A stretch of 64,000 nt of DNA, from the NCBI GenBank assembly GCA_041504365.1, contig CP167917.1, positions 4,216,001 through 4,280,000 of the forward strand, in the 5' to 3' direction. How positions within the stretch are numbered: the first letter of the stretch is position 1; every line of letters starts with the position of its first letter. The stretch comes from Dryocola sp. LX212 (GTDB lineage: Bacteria > Pseudomonadota > Gammaproteobacteria > Enterobacterales > Enterobacteriaceae). Below are positions 27,601 to 38,185 of this stretch, piece by piece. The notes beneath the pieces are model-generated. The model did no database searches and was not told the origin of the DNA. It saw only the letters and a program-made list of their open reading frames with translations. The translations under genes were made by a program, and so were the position numbers.

Positions 27601-27685
27601 TTGCCGGATGGCGACGCCTGCGCGTCTTATCCGACTTACGCACCTGTACCCCGTAGGTCGGATAAGGCGCCAGCCGCCATCCGAC
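27601..27685. repeat. Double REP (BIME) between phnK and phnL
   Basis: Two units of opposite orientation: GCCGGATGGCGACGCC...TTATCCGAC and GTAGGTCGGATAAGG...CCATCCGAC. Intra-operon palindromes of this size can set differential message stability. Confidence 0.85.
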
Positions 27686-27713
27686 GTTATGGCAACCCTT
27701 TCAAGGAATCACT

Positions 27714-28418
27714 ATGTCCCGCTTACGGGTAGAAAACCTCAGCAAAACCTTTGTGCTGCACCACCAGCACGGTATCCGCCTGCCGGTGCTGGCTAACGCC
27801 TCTTTAGAAGTTAAAGGTGGGGAATGCGTGGTGCTGCACGGCCATTCCGGCAGCGGCAAATCCACACTGCTGCGTTCGCTGTACGCCAACTATCTGCCGG
27901 ATGAAGGCCATATCTGGGTGAAGCATGACGACGCCTGGCTGGATATCGTGCGGGCTCCGGCGCGGGACGTGCTGGCGGTACGCCGCAAAACCATCGGCTG
28001 GGTGAGCCAGTTTTTGCGCGTCATCCCGCGTATTTCAGCTTTGGAGGTGGTGATGCAGCCGCTGCTGGATTTGGGCGTTCCCCGTGAAGAGTGCGTGGCG
28101 AAAGCCTCTCGCCTGTTAATTCGCCTGAACGTGCCGGAACGTTTGTGGAGCCTTGCGCCCTCGACGTTTTCCGGGGGCGAACAGCAGCGCGTGAACATCG
28201 CCCGCGGGTTTATCGTCGACTACCCGATTTTGCTGCTCGATGAGCCGACCGCCTCGCTGGATGCCAAAAACAGCGCCGCCGTGGTATCGCTGATTCAGGA
28301 GGCAAAAGCGCGGGGCGCGGCGGTTGTCGGGATATTCCACGACGAAGCGGTACGCAATCTGGTGGCGGACCGCCTGCATTCCATGACTACGGTAGAGGCG
28401 CAACATGATTATCAATAA
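27714..28418 (+). CDS. phnL: C-P lyase ABC-type ATPase subunit PhnL
   Basis: The product has 234 residues. Walker [10 protein letters not shown], signature [15 protein letters not shown], Walker B ILLLDEP and the H-loop GIFHDEA are complete. It is required with PhnGHI for 5'-triphosphate ribose phosphonate formation. AAGGAATC precedes the ATG; its 3' end overlaps phnM by 14 bases. Confidence 0.95.
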   Translation: MSRLRVENLSKTFVLHHQHGIRLPVLANASLEVKGGECVVLHGHSGSGKSTLLRSLYANYLPDEGHIWVKHDDAWLDIVRAPARDVLAVRRKTIGWVSQFLRVIPRISALEVVMQPLLDLGVPREECVAKASRLLIRLNVPERLWSLAPSTFSGGEQQRVNIARGFIVDYPILLLDEPTASLDAKNSAAVVSLIQEAKARGAAVVGIFHDEAVRNLVADRLHSMTTVEAQHDYQ

Positions 28419-29541
28419 CGTCAGGCTGGTGCTGGAAAACGAAGTGGTTAGCGGCTCGCTGGAAGTGGCCGACGGAGTGATCCGAAACTTTGCCGACAGC
28501 CCAAGCAGCCTGCCACAAGCACACGACGGCGAAGGCGGCTGGCTGCTGCCGGGGCTTATCGAGCTGCATACCGATAACCTGGATAAGTTCTTCACCCCGC
28601 GTCCGAAGGTAGACTGGCCTGCCCACTCTGCCATGAGCAGCCACGACGCGCTGATGGTGGCAAGCGGCATCACCACCGTGCTGGATGCGGTCGCGCTGGG
28701 CGACGTGCGGGACGGTGGCGACCGGCTGGAAAACTTAGAGAAGATGATCAACGCGGTAATGCAGACCCAGGCACAGGGCATCAACCGCGCCGAGCACCGT
28801 CTGCACCTGCGCTGCGAACTGCCGCACCACACGACCCTGCCGCTCTTCCAGCAGCTTATCGACCGGGGCGGCGTCTCGCTGGTGTCACTGATGGACCACT
28901 CACCGGGCCAGCGCCAGTTCTCTAATCTGGTTAAGTATCGCGAATACTATCAGGGAAAATATTCCCTGAACGACACGGAGATGAACCGCTACGAAGCGGA
29001 TCAGCTGGCGCTGGCGGAACGCTGGTCACAGCCGAACCGCCTGGCGATTGCCGCCGAGTGTCGTGCACGAAACATCGCCCTTGCCAGCCATGATGACGCA
29101 ACTGCCGCGCACGTAGCGGAATCTCATGAGCTGGGCAGCGTTATCGCAGAGTTCCCGACGACCCTTGAAGCCGCACAGGCCTCTCGCCGGCACGGTCTGA
29201 GCGTGCTGATGGGCGCACCGAATATTGTTCGGGGCGGCTCGCATTCTGGCAACGTGGCCGCGCATCAGCTGGCCCAGGCGGGGCTGCTGGACATCCTTTC
29301 TTCCGACTACTACCCGGCGAGCATGCTGGATGCGGCCTTCCGCGTGGCGCACGACGAGTCAAACAGCTTCACGCTCCCGCAGTCTGTGGCGCTGGTGACG
29401 CGTAACCCGGCGCGGGCGCTCAGTCTGGAAGATCGCGGCGTGCTGGCGGAAGGAAAACGGGCGGATATGGTACTGGCCCATCAGCACGGCGACCACGTTT
29501 ACGTCGGGCACGTCTGGCGTCAGGGAATGCGGGTGTTCTGA
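28405..29541 (+). CDS. phnM: Ribose-phosphonate triphosphate pyrophosphohydrolase PhnM
   Basis: The product has 378 residues, identical in length to the E. coli enzyme. It is an amidohydrolase-superfamily protein: [13 protein letters not shown] near the N-terminus is the metal-binding variant of HxH, and later metal ligands appear in SHDDATAAH and [10 protein letters not shown]. It removes pyrophosphate from the triphosphate intermediate to give the substrate for PhnJ. Confidence 0.96.
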   Translation: MIINNVRLVLENEVVSGSLEVADGVIRNFADSPSSLPQAHDGEGGWLLPGLIELHTDNLDKFFTPRPKVDWPAHSAMSSHDALMVASGITTVLDAVALGDVRDGGDRLENLEKMINAVMQTQAQGINRAEHRLHLRCELPHHTTLPLFQQLIDRGGVSLVSLMDHSPGQRQFSNLVKYREYYQGKYSLNDTEMNRYEADQLALAERWSQPNRLAIAAECRARNIALASHDDATAAHVAESHELGSVIAEFPTTLEAAQASRRHGLSVLMGAPNIVRGGSHSGNVAAHQLAQAGLLDILSSDYYPASMLDAAFRVAHDESNSFTLPQSVALVTRNPARALSLEDRGVLAEGKRADMVLAHQHGDHVYVGHVWRQGMRVF

Positions 29542-30128
29542 TGAGCAAAATGGTCTGGTTGATGGGGCCGTCCGGCTCCGGGAAAGACAGCCTGCTGACG
29601 GCGCTCCGCCAGCAGGAGAACAATCGGCTGCTGGTGGCGCACCGCTATATAACCCGCGCAGCCGATGCTGGCTGCGAAAATCACGTCGCGCTCAGCGAAA
29701 AGGAGTTCGCTCTGCGGCAGGAGCAGGGGCTGTTTGCCCTGAGCTGGCAGGCGCATCATCAGAGCTACGGCGTCGGCGTGGAGCTGGATATCTGGCTTGA
29801 GGCGGGCTTTGACGTGGTAGTGAACGGCTCGCGCCAGCACCTGAAGCAGGCACGACGGCGCTACGGCGACGCGCTGGTGCCCATTTGCCTGCACGTTTCA
29901 ACGGAAGTGCTGCGCCAGCGGCTCGAACTGCGCGGACGGGAAACGCCGCAGCAGATAGAGCAGCGCCTGCAGCGGGCGGCTTTTTATGCGCCGGATCTGG
30001 ACGACTGTCTGGTACTTCATAATGACGGCAGTCTGCTACAGTCAGTCGAGTCGTTTATGCGCATGGTAAACGGCCAGCGCAACGCCAACGTCGTCCACTT
30101 TCGCCGTAAGGAGCCACGCCATGTCTGA
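29541..30128 (+). CDS. phnN: Ribose 1,5-bisphosphate phosphokinase PhnN
   Basis: The product has 195 residues with P-loop [11 protein letters not shown] and a guanylate-kinase-like fold. It phosphorylates ribose 1,5-bisphosphate to PRPP, recycling the ribose moiety of C-P lyase products. The ATG overlaps the phnM stop by one base (TGATG). Confidence 0.95.
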   Translation: MSKMVWLMGPSGSGKDSLLTALRQQENNRLLVAHRYITRAADAGCENHVALSEKEFALRQEQGLFALSWQAHHQSYGVGVELDIWLEAGFDVVVNGSRQHLKQARRRYGDALVPICLHVSTEVLRQRLELRGRETPQQIEQRLQRAAFYAPDLDDCLVLHNDGSLLQSVESFMRMVNGQRNANVVHFRRKEPRHV

Positions 30129-30585
30129 AGTTGAATTTCGCCGCGCCACAATTGCCGACGGCGATATTGTTTACGCCCTGATCTGCGAGCTGAAGCAGGC
30201 GGAGTTTGACCGGCAGGCTTTTAATGCTGGCTTTGCAGCGAATCTTGAAGATCACAACCTATGCTATCAGCTTGCCCTGCTTAACGGCGACGTTGTCGGC
30301 ATGATTGGGCTACATATGCAGTTTCACCTGCATCATGTGAACTGGATTGCGGAGATCCAGGAGCTGGTGGTGATGCCCCAGGCGCGAGGCCACGGCGTTG
30401 GCAGCAAGCTGATGGCGTGGGCGGAAGAGCAGGCGCGTATCGCGGGGGCAGAGCTAACGGAGCTCTCGACCAGTACCGGACGACTGGACGCGCACCGTTT
30501 TTACCAGCGGGAGGGCTATAAACAGACCCATTTTCGCTTTACCAAAGCGGTGGAGATCAACAATGAGCCTGAAAATCACCCTTAG
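30121..30585 (+). CDS. phnO: Aminoalkylphosphonate N-acetyltransferase PhnO
   Basis: The product has 154 residues, a GNAT acetyltransferase. The acetyl-CoA loop is at [12 protein letters not shown], with the LVVMPQARG strand before it. It acetylates aminoalkylphosphonates such as 1-aminomethylphosphonate before C-P cleavage. Overlaps phnN by eight bases and phnP by 23. Confidence 0.94.
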   Translation: MSEVEFRRATIADGDIVYALICELKQAEFDRQAFNAGFAANLEDHNLCYQLALLNGDVVGMIGLHMQFHLHHVNWIAEIQELVVMPQARGHGVGSKLMAWAEEQARIAGAELTELSTSTGRLDAHRFYQREGYKQTHFRFTKAVEINNEPENHP

Positions 30586-31321
30586 CGGCACCGGTGGTGC
30601 GCAGCTGATTCCCGCTTTTGGCTGCCGCTGTGCTGCATGCGAACGCGCCCGCAACAACCCACAGTATCGCCGCAAGCCCTGCAGCGCGGTGGTGAAGTTC
30701 AACAAGGCGATAACGCTGCTGGACGCGGGGATTCCCGACCTGATGGATTGCTGGCAGCCCGAAGAGATCCACCAGTTTCTGCTCACCCATTACCATATGG
30801 ATCATGTGCAGGGCCTGTTCCCGCTGCGCTGGGGCGTTGGCGAGAAAATCCGTGTCTACGGCCCGCCGGACGAACGGGGCTGCGACGATCTCTTTAAGCA
30901 CCCCGGCTTGCTGGATTTCAGCCCTACGCTGGAGCCGTTCGTCTGGTTCACCCTGCAGGCGCTGCGCGTGACTCCCCTGCCCCTTAACCACTCAAAGCTG
31001 ACCTACGGCTACCTGTTTGAAACGCCCCATAGCCGCGTCGCCTGGCTGTGCGATACGGCAGGGCTGCCGGACAAAACGCTGAAGTTTCTGGTGAACAACA
31101 GGCCCGAAGTGGTGGTGATTGATTGCAGCCACGAGCCGAGAGCAGAAACGCCAAAAAACCATTGCGATTTGAATACCGTGATAGCTCTGAATGAACACAT
31201 CGGCTGCCCGCGCGTGATCCTCACGCATATCAGCCACCAGTTCGACTGCTGGCTGATGGAAAACGATTTACCGCCGGGATTCGAAGCCGGATTTGACGGG
31301 CTTGTGATTGAGGTGGATTAA
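30563..31321 (+). CDS. phnP: Phosphoribosyl cyclic phosphodiesterase PhnP
   Basis: The product has 252 residues with an MBL fold. Metal motif THYHMDH, structural zinc cysteines CRCAAC near the N-terminus, later ligands in LCDTAG and ILTHISHQF. It opens the 1,2-cyclic phosphate of ribose produced by C-P lyase. It is the last gene of the operon; REP elements and the RAYT follow. Confidence 0.96.
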   Translation: MSLKITLSGTGGAQLIPAFGCRCAACERARNNPQYRRKPCSAVVKFNKAITLLDAGIPDLMDCWQPEEIHQFLLTHYHMDHVQGLFPLRWGVGEKIRVYGPPDERGCDDLFKHPGLLDFSPTLEPFVWFTLQALRVTPLPLNHSKLTYGYLFETPHSRVAWLCDTAGLPDKTLKFLVNNRPEVVVIDCSHEPRAETPKNHCDLNTVIALNEHIGCPRVILTHISHQFDCWLMENDLPPGFEAGFDGLVIEVD

Positions 31322-31325
31322 CGTC

Positions 31326-31454
31326 TTTTGCCGGATGACGCTTCGCTTATCCGGCCTACGAAGGTGTTACCCATGTGGTCGGTATGTACCCCTCGCTAAT
31401 CCAGCCTACGTTCCGTTGAAGTTGTAGGGTGGATAAGCGCAGCGTCATCCACCG
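31326..31454. repeat. REP cluster left of the RAYT gene
   Basis: Three REP-like units in a row after phnP. The last 61 bp (31394-31454) recur exactly at 32000-32060. The RAYT stop codon lies inside the last unit. Confidence 0.9.
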
Positions 31455-31951
31455 AAATATTTACGTTCACCGGCATTAACAATCTCATCCGTTCCCGCCC
31501 AATCCCCCGGGTACAAACCTCTTTGCACATCACGGTGAAACGTTGAAAACGGCCAGTCTCTCACTCTTGTCACCAGGCCATGCTTAACCGGGTTGATATA
31601 AATGTAATCCATGTGCGCCCTGTAATCTTTTTCATCCCGGATGCAGTGCTCCCAGTACCTTTTCTGCCAGACCTGACCGTTGCAGGCTAGTGACTTCGTG
31701 AATGATTTTTTGATAGCCCGCCAGCGACCGGGAAAATCATTTTCTCCCGCAGGGAGCGTCCAGATGCAATGCATATGCTCGGGTAAAACAACCCATGCGT
31801 TGATATCGAAAGGATGGCGTGTCTTTACTTGCCGAATGGCAGCTCGTAGCGCATGGATGTGCCTGGTAAGCAAATCGCTGTGTCGGTCATGAAGATTAAC
31901 GGTAAAAAAGAAGGTGCCACCGTTATGAAAAGCACGACGATAGTTCGACAT
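31445..31951 (-). CDS. REP-associated tyrosine transposase (RAYT, TnpA-REP)
   Basis: The product has 168 residues of the IS200/IS605-like Y1 superfamily. The HUH metal motif is HMH in VVLPEHMHCIW, and the catalytic tyrosine is in YIYINPVKHGLV. The RWRAIKKSFTK and WQKRYWEHCI segments are typical of RAYTs. Such proteins nick and join REP hairpins in single-stranded DNA and are thought to spread REPs. The last codons and the TGA stop are supplied by the REP itself. The gene sits between exact 61-bp direct repeats. The local REP family occurs at ten further sites in the window. Confidence 0.93.
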   Translation of the reverse strand: MSNYRRAFHNGGTFFFTVNLHDRHSDLLTRHIHALRAAIRQVKTRHPFDINAWVVLPEHMHCIWTLPAGENDFPGRWRAIKKSFTKSLACNGQVWQKRYWEHCIRDEKDYRAHMDYIYINPVKHGLVTRVRDWPFSTFHRDVQRGLYPGDWAGTDEIVNAGERKYFGG

Positions 31952-31983
31952 GGTTCAGCTTCCTTGCATGAAATGTCCCTGTA

Positions 31984-32060
31984 TTGCCGGATGGCGCTAC
32001 GCTAATCCAGCCTACGTTCCGTTGAAGTTGTAGGGTGGATAAGCGCAGCGTCATCCACCG
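31984..32060. repeat. REP element right of the RAYT gene
   Basis: GCCGGATGGCGCTACGC unit followed by the exact 61-bp copy (32000-32060) of 31394-31454, in the same orientation. Confidence 0.92.
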
Positions 32061-32135
32061 TTAGTTCTGTACCCTATCACATTAAAATCAGCAGCTTATT
32101 AGCGAAAGAAAATTTCAGAACCCAGTTCGCATTCG

Positions 32136-32480
32136 CTACCGAAAATCATCATCAAGCCGGCGCTCGTCGTCTTCAAGCTGGCGGCGCTGTTCATCCAGCT
32201 GACGCTGTTGGTCGTCCAACTGACGGCGGCGGTCTTCCAGCTGCCGGTGACGGTCTTCGTAGCGGCGCTGGTCGTCAGAATTTCGCTGCCTGTCGTCCTC
32301 GTACGGGCGGCGATCTTCGTCGTCACCGTTCTGGCTGCCGTTGGGGTTATAGGCGTCGTTAATAGCCTGCGAAATTGAGCTGACGATGGAGTTATCGAAC
32401 AGGCCGTCCAGCTCGTCTGCGTGGACAAGCGAAGTCATGCTCAAGGCGGATAACAGCACGGTGGTGGCATATCGGTTCAT
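32136..32480 (-). CDS. yjdP: Periplasmic coiled-coil protein YjdP
   Basis: The product has 114 residues with signal peptide ending VHA. SSISQAINDAYNPNGSQ matches the E. coli YjdP core. The second half is a highly charged run of repeated R-R-x-L-D/E-D units (RQLEDRRRQLDDQQRQLDEQ), predicted to be a long helix or coiled coil. The function is not established. Position after phnP is the same as in E. coli apart from the RAYT insertion. Confidence 0.88.
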   Translation of the reverse strand: MNRYATTVLLSALSMTSLVHADELDGLFDNSIVSSISQAINDAYNPNGSQNGDDEDRRPYEDDRQRNSDDQRRYEDRHRQLEDRRRQLDDQQRQLDEQRRQLEDDERRLDDDFR

Positions 32481-32575
32481 AAGTCAGTCTCAGAAAAGGT
32501 CTGCGGCTAGCGTATGAAAGGCGCACGGAGCGCGACAGCAGAGAATTCCCATATTCGGCGAGGTGTCTGAAAGTC

Positions 32576-32597
32576 AGCCCCTCTTTGCAGAGGGGCT
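32576..32597 (-). terminator. Hairpin downstream of the histidine kinase gene
   Basis: Perfect 9-bp stem AGCCCCTCT/AGAGGGGCT with a 4-nt loop, 165 bp after the kinase stop and 96 bp before the yjdP start. The minus-strand tail GACTTTC is weakly U-rich. Confidence 0.5.
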
Positions 32598-32761
32598 GAG
32601 TCCTTGCTACAGGATATTTGATGAGGTGCATAGTTTAATGAAGCGCTCAGGTGACTTTCCGGTTCCGCCCGCTTCCTCCTGGAGGCCCTGAAGGGGCAAT
32701 CTATTAATGTCCGCTTCCGTCCGCCGAGTCAATTGTTTGCCGTTGACCTTTTTTCTTTTTG

Positions 32762-35335
32762 TCATGCCGATGAAGCATGCCACGCGCGGCGCAAGGCCTG
32801 GGCAAGCTGAAGCTGACTAAATGGTTTCCGCAGCAGCTCTACGTCCGGCAGTCGCCGCCCGCTGGCGCGCAGGTCCTGACCGCTGATTAACAATAATGTG
32901 AGCTGCGGATAATACTCCCGCGCGTGCTGTAAAACCTCCGCTCCGCTCTTGCTTCCGGGCAGCATTAAATCACTGATGAGAATGCTGATATCCGGTACCT
33001 CAGCCAGCATGCTGATAGCCTGTTCGCTGTCTGCCGTTTCCAGCGTCAGATATCCCAACTGATGGAGCTGTTCGCACAATGTCTGACGGACATCATGTTC
33101 ATCCTCCAGCACCAGCACCAGCTGGTCCTGAATCTCATTAGCGGGGGGCATCAATGGCGAAGGACGCTCCACCGCCTGTGCGGGCGCTCGCGGCAACTGT
33201 AACCGTACCAGTGTCCCCTGTCCTGGCGCGCTTTCAATCTGCACACAGCCTCCGGACTGGCGCACAAAGCCGTAGACCATCGACAGGCCAAGACCGCTGC
33301 CGCTGCCGGTCTGTTTGGTGGTAAAGAACGGCTCAAAAACCTGCGCTTTTATCTCAGCCGACATCCCGTGCCCGGCATCAATCACTTCAAGGGCGACCAT
33401 ATCCTGCTTACGCCCACTGGCGCGCACTACCCGCTGATTCCAGGTGCGGATTTTTATGCTCCCCGCCTGCCCGTCCATGGCGTCCCGGGCGTTCATGACC
33501 AGGTTGATAATAGCATTCTCCAGCTGATTCACGTCAATCCATGCGGGCCATGCCGGCTGCTGCGCTTCAATGTCCAGCGACAGTCCGGCAGGAAGCGAAT
33601 GGCGTATCAGCGGGTCGAGGTTCTCCAGCAGGCTTTTCATGGCGACGGCGTGCGGATGCAGCGATTGCTTGCGCGAAAACGCCAGCAGACGCTGGGTCAG
33701 CTGCGCGCCGCGTTCCGCAGCTCTAAGGGAACGGGTAACGCGTGCGGCATCCGGCGAATCCGTGGGAATAAGCTCGAGGCTGCCTACGATCACCGCCAGC
33801 AGGTTATTGAAATCATGCGCCAGACCGCCGGTAAGCTGCCCCACCGCCTTCATTTTCTGGCCGTGTACCAGCGCTTCCTCCAGCGCCTTACGCTCGCTTC
33901 TCTCCAGCACCAGGTTGACCATGCCGCGCCCCGGCACCGGGCTGAAGCGCAGTTCGATGGTTCTGTTATCTTCCAGCCGCAGCTCCTGCGGCTTTGGCCG
34001 CGGTCGGGAGAGATTTTCCAGAATATGCTGCTGCAAAGAGGTGACCTGCTTTAACAGAGCCAGATAGTGCTGGCCGCGCTGTAGCTGCTCCGGCTTTAGT
34101 CCCAGCAGCAGCGGATAATGCGGATTCCACACCACCAGACAACCGTCGTTATCAAACAGGGCAAAACCGTCCCGCATGGCGTGGAAGGTCGTTTCCAGCT
34201 GCGTGCTTTTTTCCTTCAGCAGCTTCGAGGTATGTTCCAGAGAGGCGGTATTGCGCGCAAAAACGTTAAACGCGCGTGCCAGCTCGCCAAGTTCATCCCG
34301 CCGATGTAATGCCGGGACGCTGACATCCCGCTCCCCACGGGCCAGCCGAGTCATAGCTTGCGAAATAGCCGTCAGGTTTGAACCCAGATTGCGGTAGATA
34401 TACCAGCCGGCAAATCCGGTGATAACCAGCGCCAGCAGGGCGAAAAGCCCGATAAAGGAGATGATGGACTGGAGATCTATATGGCTTTGCTCCGTGCGGT
34501 TCAGCGACTCCCGCCCGACCTTTTGCACATAAAGATTGATGTCCTGATTCAGGAACGCCACCAGCGCCTTGATGTGATACATAAACCAGGCGATGGCGAG
34601 ATCGCTGTTATCAAGCTGCTGAGAAAGCGGCAGCAAAAGGCGCAAATGAGCGCGCATCTCCTGCAAAATATCATTTACCGGCGGCGACTGAGCAGCAGCG
34701 GGTAGCGTAGCCATGACTTCGGTTAACTGCGCTACCGTGGCTTTGGGGGACGGCGTCTGGATGGCAATCAGAATCAGCCGATCCAGCTCTGCGAGCAGGG
34801 CCGCATCCGGCACGTTCAGCCCGTCACGGGCGTTGATATCCTGAATGTGGTGTAAATAACTCTGATTCTGGTAGAGCGCGCTGAGCAGGTCGTTACGCTC
34901 CAGGTGACGGTGATGGCCCAGCTCCAGCATGCGCGTCACGCTGCTTTCCAGCTCGTTGCTTCTTTCGGTAATGCGCGCCACCAGCTGCGGCTCATGGCGG
35001 GCGAGCGGCGCGTTCGCCAGATGGCTCAGGGAGTTCTGCAAAGCCAGCTGCGTTTGCTTAAGCTGCGCGGCTTCGCTCTGGTATTCCAACGCCCCCACAA
35101 CCTGCGTCAGCCGCACCGCCGCCGTCGCCACGTTTGCCGTATCCCTCGCCAGCTCCATGCTGCCGGACATGTCGCTTAGCGTTTGTCCCTGCACCTGCTC
35201 CTGTAAACGGCTGGCGTGCTGGAAGCCCAGCACCGCCACGCCGCAGACCATCAACGTTACCGCCATCACCAACAAATTGAAGGACAGCAGGCGGCCACGA
35301 GCGCTGGAAAAAAACGGTGTTTTGGGTTGCGGCAT
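32762..35335 (-). CDS. Hybrid sensor histidine kinase
   Basis: The product has 857 residues from the ATG at 35335 (GGAG upstream); six more codons are open. Counting from that open-frame start: membrane segment about 22-44, long periplasmic helical region, second membrane segment about 296-318, HAMP about 320-372, PAS-like about 385-480, HisKA with GLAHDFNN (His513), HATPase with [16 protein letters not shown] and GSGLGLSM, and a C-terminal receiver with Asp795 ([10 protein letters not shown]). No HPt domain is present. It diverges from the sugar transporter operon; the lone response regulator at 40433-41167 is the best candidate partner. Confidence 0.9.
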   Translation of the reverse strand: MPQPKTPFFSSARGRLLSFNLLVMAVTLMVCGVAVLGFQHASRLQEQVQGQTLSDMSGSMELARDTANVATAAVRLTQVVGALEYQSEAAQLKQTQLALQNSLSHLANAPLARHEPQLVARITERSNELESSVTRMLELGHHRHLERNDLLSALYQNQSYLHHIQDINARDGLNVPDAALLAELDRLILIAIQTPSPKATVAQLTEVMATLPAAAQSPPVNDILQEMRAHLRLLLPLSQQLDNSDLAIAWFMYHIKALVAFLNQDINLYVQKVGRESLNRTEQSHIDLQSIISFIGLFALLALVITGFAGWYIYRNLGSNLTAISQAMTRLARGERDVSVPALHRRDELGELARAFNVFARNTASLEHTSKLLKEKSTQLETTFHAMRDGFALFDNDGCLVVWNPHYPLLLGLKPEQLQRGQHYLALLKQVTSLQQHILENLSRPRPKPQELRLEDNRTIELRFSPVPGRGMVNLVLERSERKALEEALVHGQKMKAVGQLTGGLAHDFNNLLAVIVGSLELIPTDSPDAARVTRSLRAAERGAQLTQRLLAFSRKQSLHPHAVAMKSLLENLDPLIRHSLPAGLSLDIEAQQPAWPAWIDVNQLENAIINLVMNARDAMDGQAGSIKIRTWNQRVVRASGRKQDMVALEVIDAGHGMSAEIKAQVFEPFFTTKQTGSGSGLGLSMVYGFVRQSGGCVQIESAPGQGTLVRLQLPRAPAQAVERPSPLMPPANEIQDQLVLVLEDEHDVRQTLCEQLHQLGYLTLETADSEQAISMLAEVPDISILISDLMLPGSKSGAEVLQHAREYYPQLTLLLISGQDLRASGRRLPDVELLRKPFSQLQLAQALRRAWHASSA

Positions 35336-35357
35336 GCTGGCTCCGGTCTGCATTAAC

Positions 35358-35386
35358 GGTGGATGCGCATCGCTTATCCACCCTAC
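35358..35386. repeat. REP palindrome in the kinase/transporter intergenic region
   Basis: GGTGGATGCG ... CGCTTATCCACCC arms; single unit next to the kinase start. Confidence 0.75.
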
Positions 35387-35549
35387 AGGTTTAGCCTATG
35401 ACATCTGTTATCGAATCATTCCCAGCCGGTAATGTGATCGCGGTTAACTATTCACTACTATGACAAATATGAACGGCTTCTGACATTTTGCATTTACCCG
35501 CGTGTGGTTGACTGGCAGCAATCGAAACCTTATCCGCAGGAGCCGCGCC

Positions 35550-37076
35550 ATGAGTAGCGTTCCCATTCTGGAGATGCGCAATATTGCCAAATCTTTTGGC
35601 AAGTTCTATGCGCTGAAAGGCGTCGACCTGACGGTGTTCCCCGGCGAAATTCACTCGTTGATGGGCGAAAACGGCGCGGGTAAAAGCACGCTAATGAAAA
35701 TTCTCGCCGGGGCCTACACCGCCACCAGCGGCGAAATCCTTATTGAAGGGCAGCCCTACAGCATTAAGGGGCCAAAAGACGCGCTCAGCGCAGGCATCAC
35801 GCTTATCTATCAGGAAATGCAGCTGGCCCCTAACCTCACCGTTGCGGAGAACATCTTCCTCGGCAGCGAACTTTCACGCGGCGGGCTGGTGCAGCGCAAA
35901 GCGATGGTGATACAGGCCCAGACGGTGATTGACCGCCTCGGCGCCCAGTTTAAGGCCAGCGATTTAGTGATGAAGCTGACCATTGCCGAACAGCAGCAGG
36001 TAGAGATTGCCCGTGCGCTGCACCGCAACAGCCGAATTTTAGTCATGGATGAGCCAACCGCTGCGCTTTCGTCGCGTGAAACCCACCGTCTTTTCGAGCT
36101 GATTATGCGACTGCGCGATGAGGGAATGGCGATTATCTATATAAGCCACCGGATGGCGGAGGTTTATGAATTATCGGATCGGGTTAGCGTGCTGCGCGAC
36201 GGGCAGTACGTTGGCAGCCTGACGCGCGAAAATCTCAACGCCAGCGAGCTGGTTCGTATGATGGTTGGGCGTCCGCTGAGCGATCTGTTCAATAAAGAAC
36301 GAGATATCCCGTTAGGTAACCCGCGCCTCAACGTCCACCACCTGACGGACGGCGGTAAAGTCCAGCCGGTGAGCTTGCAGGTACGCTCCGGGGAAATCGT
36401 CGGCCTTGCTGGGCTGGTCGGAGCCGGACGTTCTGAGCTGGCACAGCTAATTTTTGGCGTCCGTAAATCCTCCGGCGGTACGGTAGAAATCGACGGGAAT
36501 CCCGTCACTATCCGCTCCCCGCGAGAAGCTATTCAACACGGCATCGGCTTTCTGACCGAGAACCGTAAAGAACAGGGTCTGTTCCTGGAGCTGGCGGCGC
36601 AGGACAACATCACCATGGCCACGCTCGAACGCGATGCCCGCTACGGCTGGCTGGATCGCAAGAAGGCCCAGACGATTTCTGACGATGCCATCAGCCTGCT
36701 GAATATCCGCGTGCCGCATGCGCAGGTGCGCGCCGGGGGCCTGTCCGGCGGCAACCAGCAGAAGCTACTGATCTCCCGCTGGGTGGCGATCGGCCCGCGT
36801 ATTTTGATCCTCGACGAGCCAACCCGTGGGGTAGACGTTGGGGCGAAAAGTGAGATCTACCGGATCATGAGCCAGATGGCCCGTCAGGGCGTGGCGATCC
36901 TGATGATCTCAAGCGAGCTGCCGGAAGTCGTCGGCATGAGCGATCGCGTTTACGTGATGCGGGAAGGCAGCATTGCGGGTGAACTTCACGGTAGAGATAT
37001 CACGCAAGAGAACATTATGACGCTGGCAACCGGCGTGGAAGATGCCCAGAAAAAGGTGGTGCAGCATGGCAATTGA
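35550..37076 (+). CDS. Sugar ABC transporter ATPase (ribose/allose class, two ATPase domains)
   Basis: The product has 508 residues from [16 protein letters not shown]. The N-terminal ATPase has GENGAGKST and [15 protein letters not shown] with Walker B ILVMDEP. The C-terminal one has the degenerate P-loop [12 protein letters not shown] but an intact [14 protein letters not shown] and ILILDEP. This is the RbsA/AlsA/XylG plan. Together with the permease, binding protein and D-lyxose isomerase it points to a pentose importer, with lyxose or a related sugar the likely substrate. Confidence 0.92.
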   Translation: MSSVPILEMRNIAKSFGKFYALKGVDLTVFPGEIHSLMGENGAGKSTLMKILAGAYTATSGEILIEGQPYSIKGPKDALSAGITLIYQEMQLAPNLTVAENIFLGSELSRGGLVQRKAMVIQAQTVIDRLGAQFKASDLVMKLTIAEQQQVEIARALHRNSRILVMDEPTAALSSRETHRLFELIMRLRDEGMAIIYISHRMAEVYELSDRVSVLRDGQYVGSLTRENLNASELVRMMVGRPLSDLFNKERDIPLGNPRLNVHHLTDGGKVQPVSLQVRSGEIVGLAGLVGAGRSELAQLIFGVRKSSGGTVEIDGNPVTIRSPREAIQHGIGFLTENRKEQGLFLELAAQDNITMATLERDARYGWLDRKKAQTISDDAISLLNIRVPHAQVRAGGLSGGNQQKLLISRWVAIGPRILILDEPTRGVDVGAKSEIYRIMSQMARQGVAILMISSELPEVVGMSDRVYVMREGSIAGELHGRDITQENIMTLATGVEDAQKKVVQHGN

Positions 37077-38088
37077 TCAACCTAAAGACACGCGGCAGGC
37101 ACCAGTGCCTCCACGTGAGGTCGCTAAATCGGCCTCGCTGAAAAAAGCGCTTTTTGGCGATTTGATGCAAACGGTGGGGATATTGCCCATTCTGATCCTG
37201 ATCGTCGCCGTTTTTGGCTTTATCACCCCGAACTTCTTTACCGAATCTAACCTGCTTAACATCGCCAGGCAGTCTTCGATCAATATCGTTCTCGCCGCTG
37301 GGATGACCTTCATCATTCTGACCGGAGGGATTGACCTGTCCGTGGGCTCGATTCTGGGCACCACGGCGGTGACGGCGATGGTGGTGTCGCTGATGCCGGG
37401 CTGGGAGTCGCTGTCGATTCCCGCCGCGCTGATGATGGGCACCGGGCTTGGGCTGTTTAACGGCATGTTGGTTGCCTGGGCGGGACTGCCGCCCTTTATC
37501 GTCACGCTCGGCACCTATACCGCCCTGCGCGGCGCGGCTTACCTGCTGGCGGACGGCACCACGGTCATCAACTCCAATATTAACTTTGAATGGATAGGCA
37601 ACTCGTATCTTGGCCCCATTCCCTGGCTGGTGGTTATTGCCCTGGCGGTGATTGTGGTGTGTTGGTTCATCCTGCGTCGTACCACGCTCGGCGTACATAT
37701 CTACGCTGTGGGCGGCAACATGCAGGCCGCACGCCTGACGGGCATTAAGGTCTGGCTGGTGCTGCTGTTTGTCTACGGCATGAGCGGGCTGCTTTCCGGG
37801 CTTGGGGGCGTGATGAGCGCTTCCCGACTGTACAGCGCCAACGGCAACCTTGGCATGGGCTACGAGCTTGACGCCATCGCGGCGGTGATCCTTGGCGGCA
37901 CCAGCTTTGTGGGCGGGATTGGCACCATTACCGGCACCCTGGTGGGAGCGCTGATTATCGCCACGCTCAACAACGGCATGACGTTGATGGGGGTCTCCTA
38001 TTTCTGGCAGCTGGTGATCAAAGGGGCGGTGATCATCATAGCGGTGCTGATCGATAAATACCGTACCCGGCACCATCAAAGTTCATAA
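37066..38088 (+). CDS. Sugar ABC transporter permease (RbsC/AlsC family)
   Basis: The product has 340 residues from the ATG at 37066, overlapping the ATPase gene by 11 bases, with AGGTGG upstream. About ten membrane segments; family blocks [40 protein letters not shown] and [14 protein letters not shown] are all present. Confidence 0.92.
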   Translation: MAIDQPKDTRQAPVPPREVAKSASLKKALFGDLMQTVGILPILILIVAVFGFITPNFFTESNLLNIARQSSINIVLAAGMTFIILTGGIDLSVGSILGTTAVTAMVVSLMPGWESLSIPAALMMGTGLGLFNGMLVAWAGLPPFIVTLGTYTALRGAAYLLADGTTVINSNINFEWIGNSYLGPIPWLVVIALAVIVVCWFILRRTTLGVHIYAVGGNMQAARLTGIKVWLVLLFVYGMSGLLSGLGGVMSASRLYSANGNLGMGYELDAIAAVILGGTSFVGGIGTITGTLVGALIIATLNNGMTLMGVSYFWQLVIKGAVIIIAVLIDKYRTRHHQSS

Positions 38089-38138
38089 CAACATCGCTCT
38101 TTCACAGGTCGGGTTCAGCCGACAAAACGGGCGCAAAC

Positions 38139-38170
38139 GGTGGATGACGCTATCGCTTATCCACCCTACA
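38139..38170. repeat. REP palindrome between permease and binding-protein genes
   Basis: GGTGGATGACGCT ... CGCTTATCCACCC arms immediately before the Shine-Dalgarno of the binding-protein gene. Confidence 0.8.
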
Positions 38171-38185
38171 AATGAGGAAAAGACC

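Noticed and set aside
30563-31321. Second MBL enzyme unrelated to the phn operon
   Set aside because: Position, overlap with phnO and sequence match PhnP.
37015-38079. 354-codon open frame antisense to the sugar permease
   Set aside because: Low-complexity His/Gln/Arg-rich translation, typical shadow of a hydrophobic protein gene.
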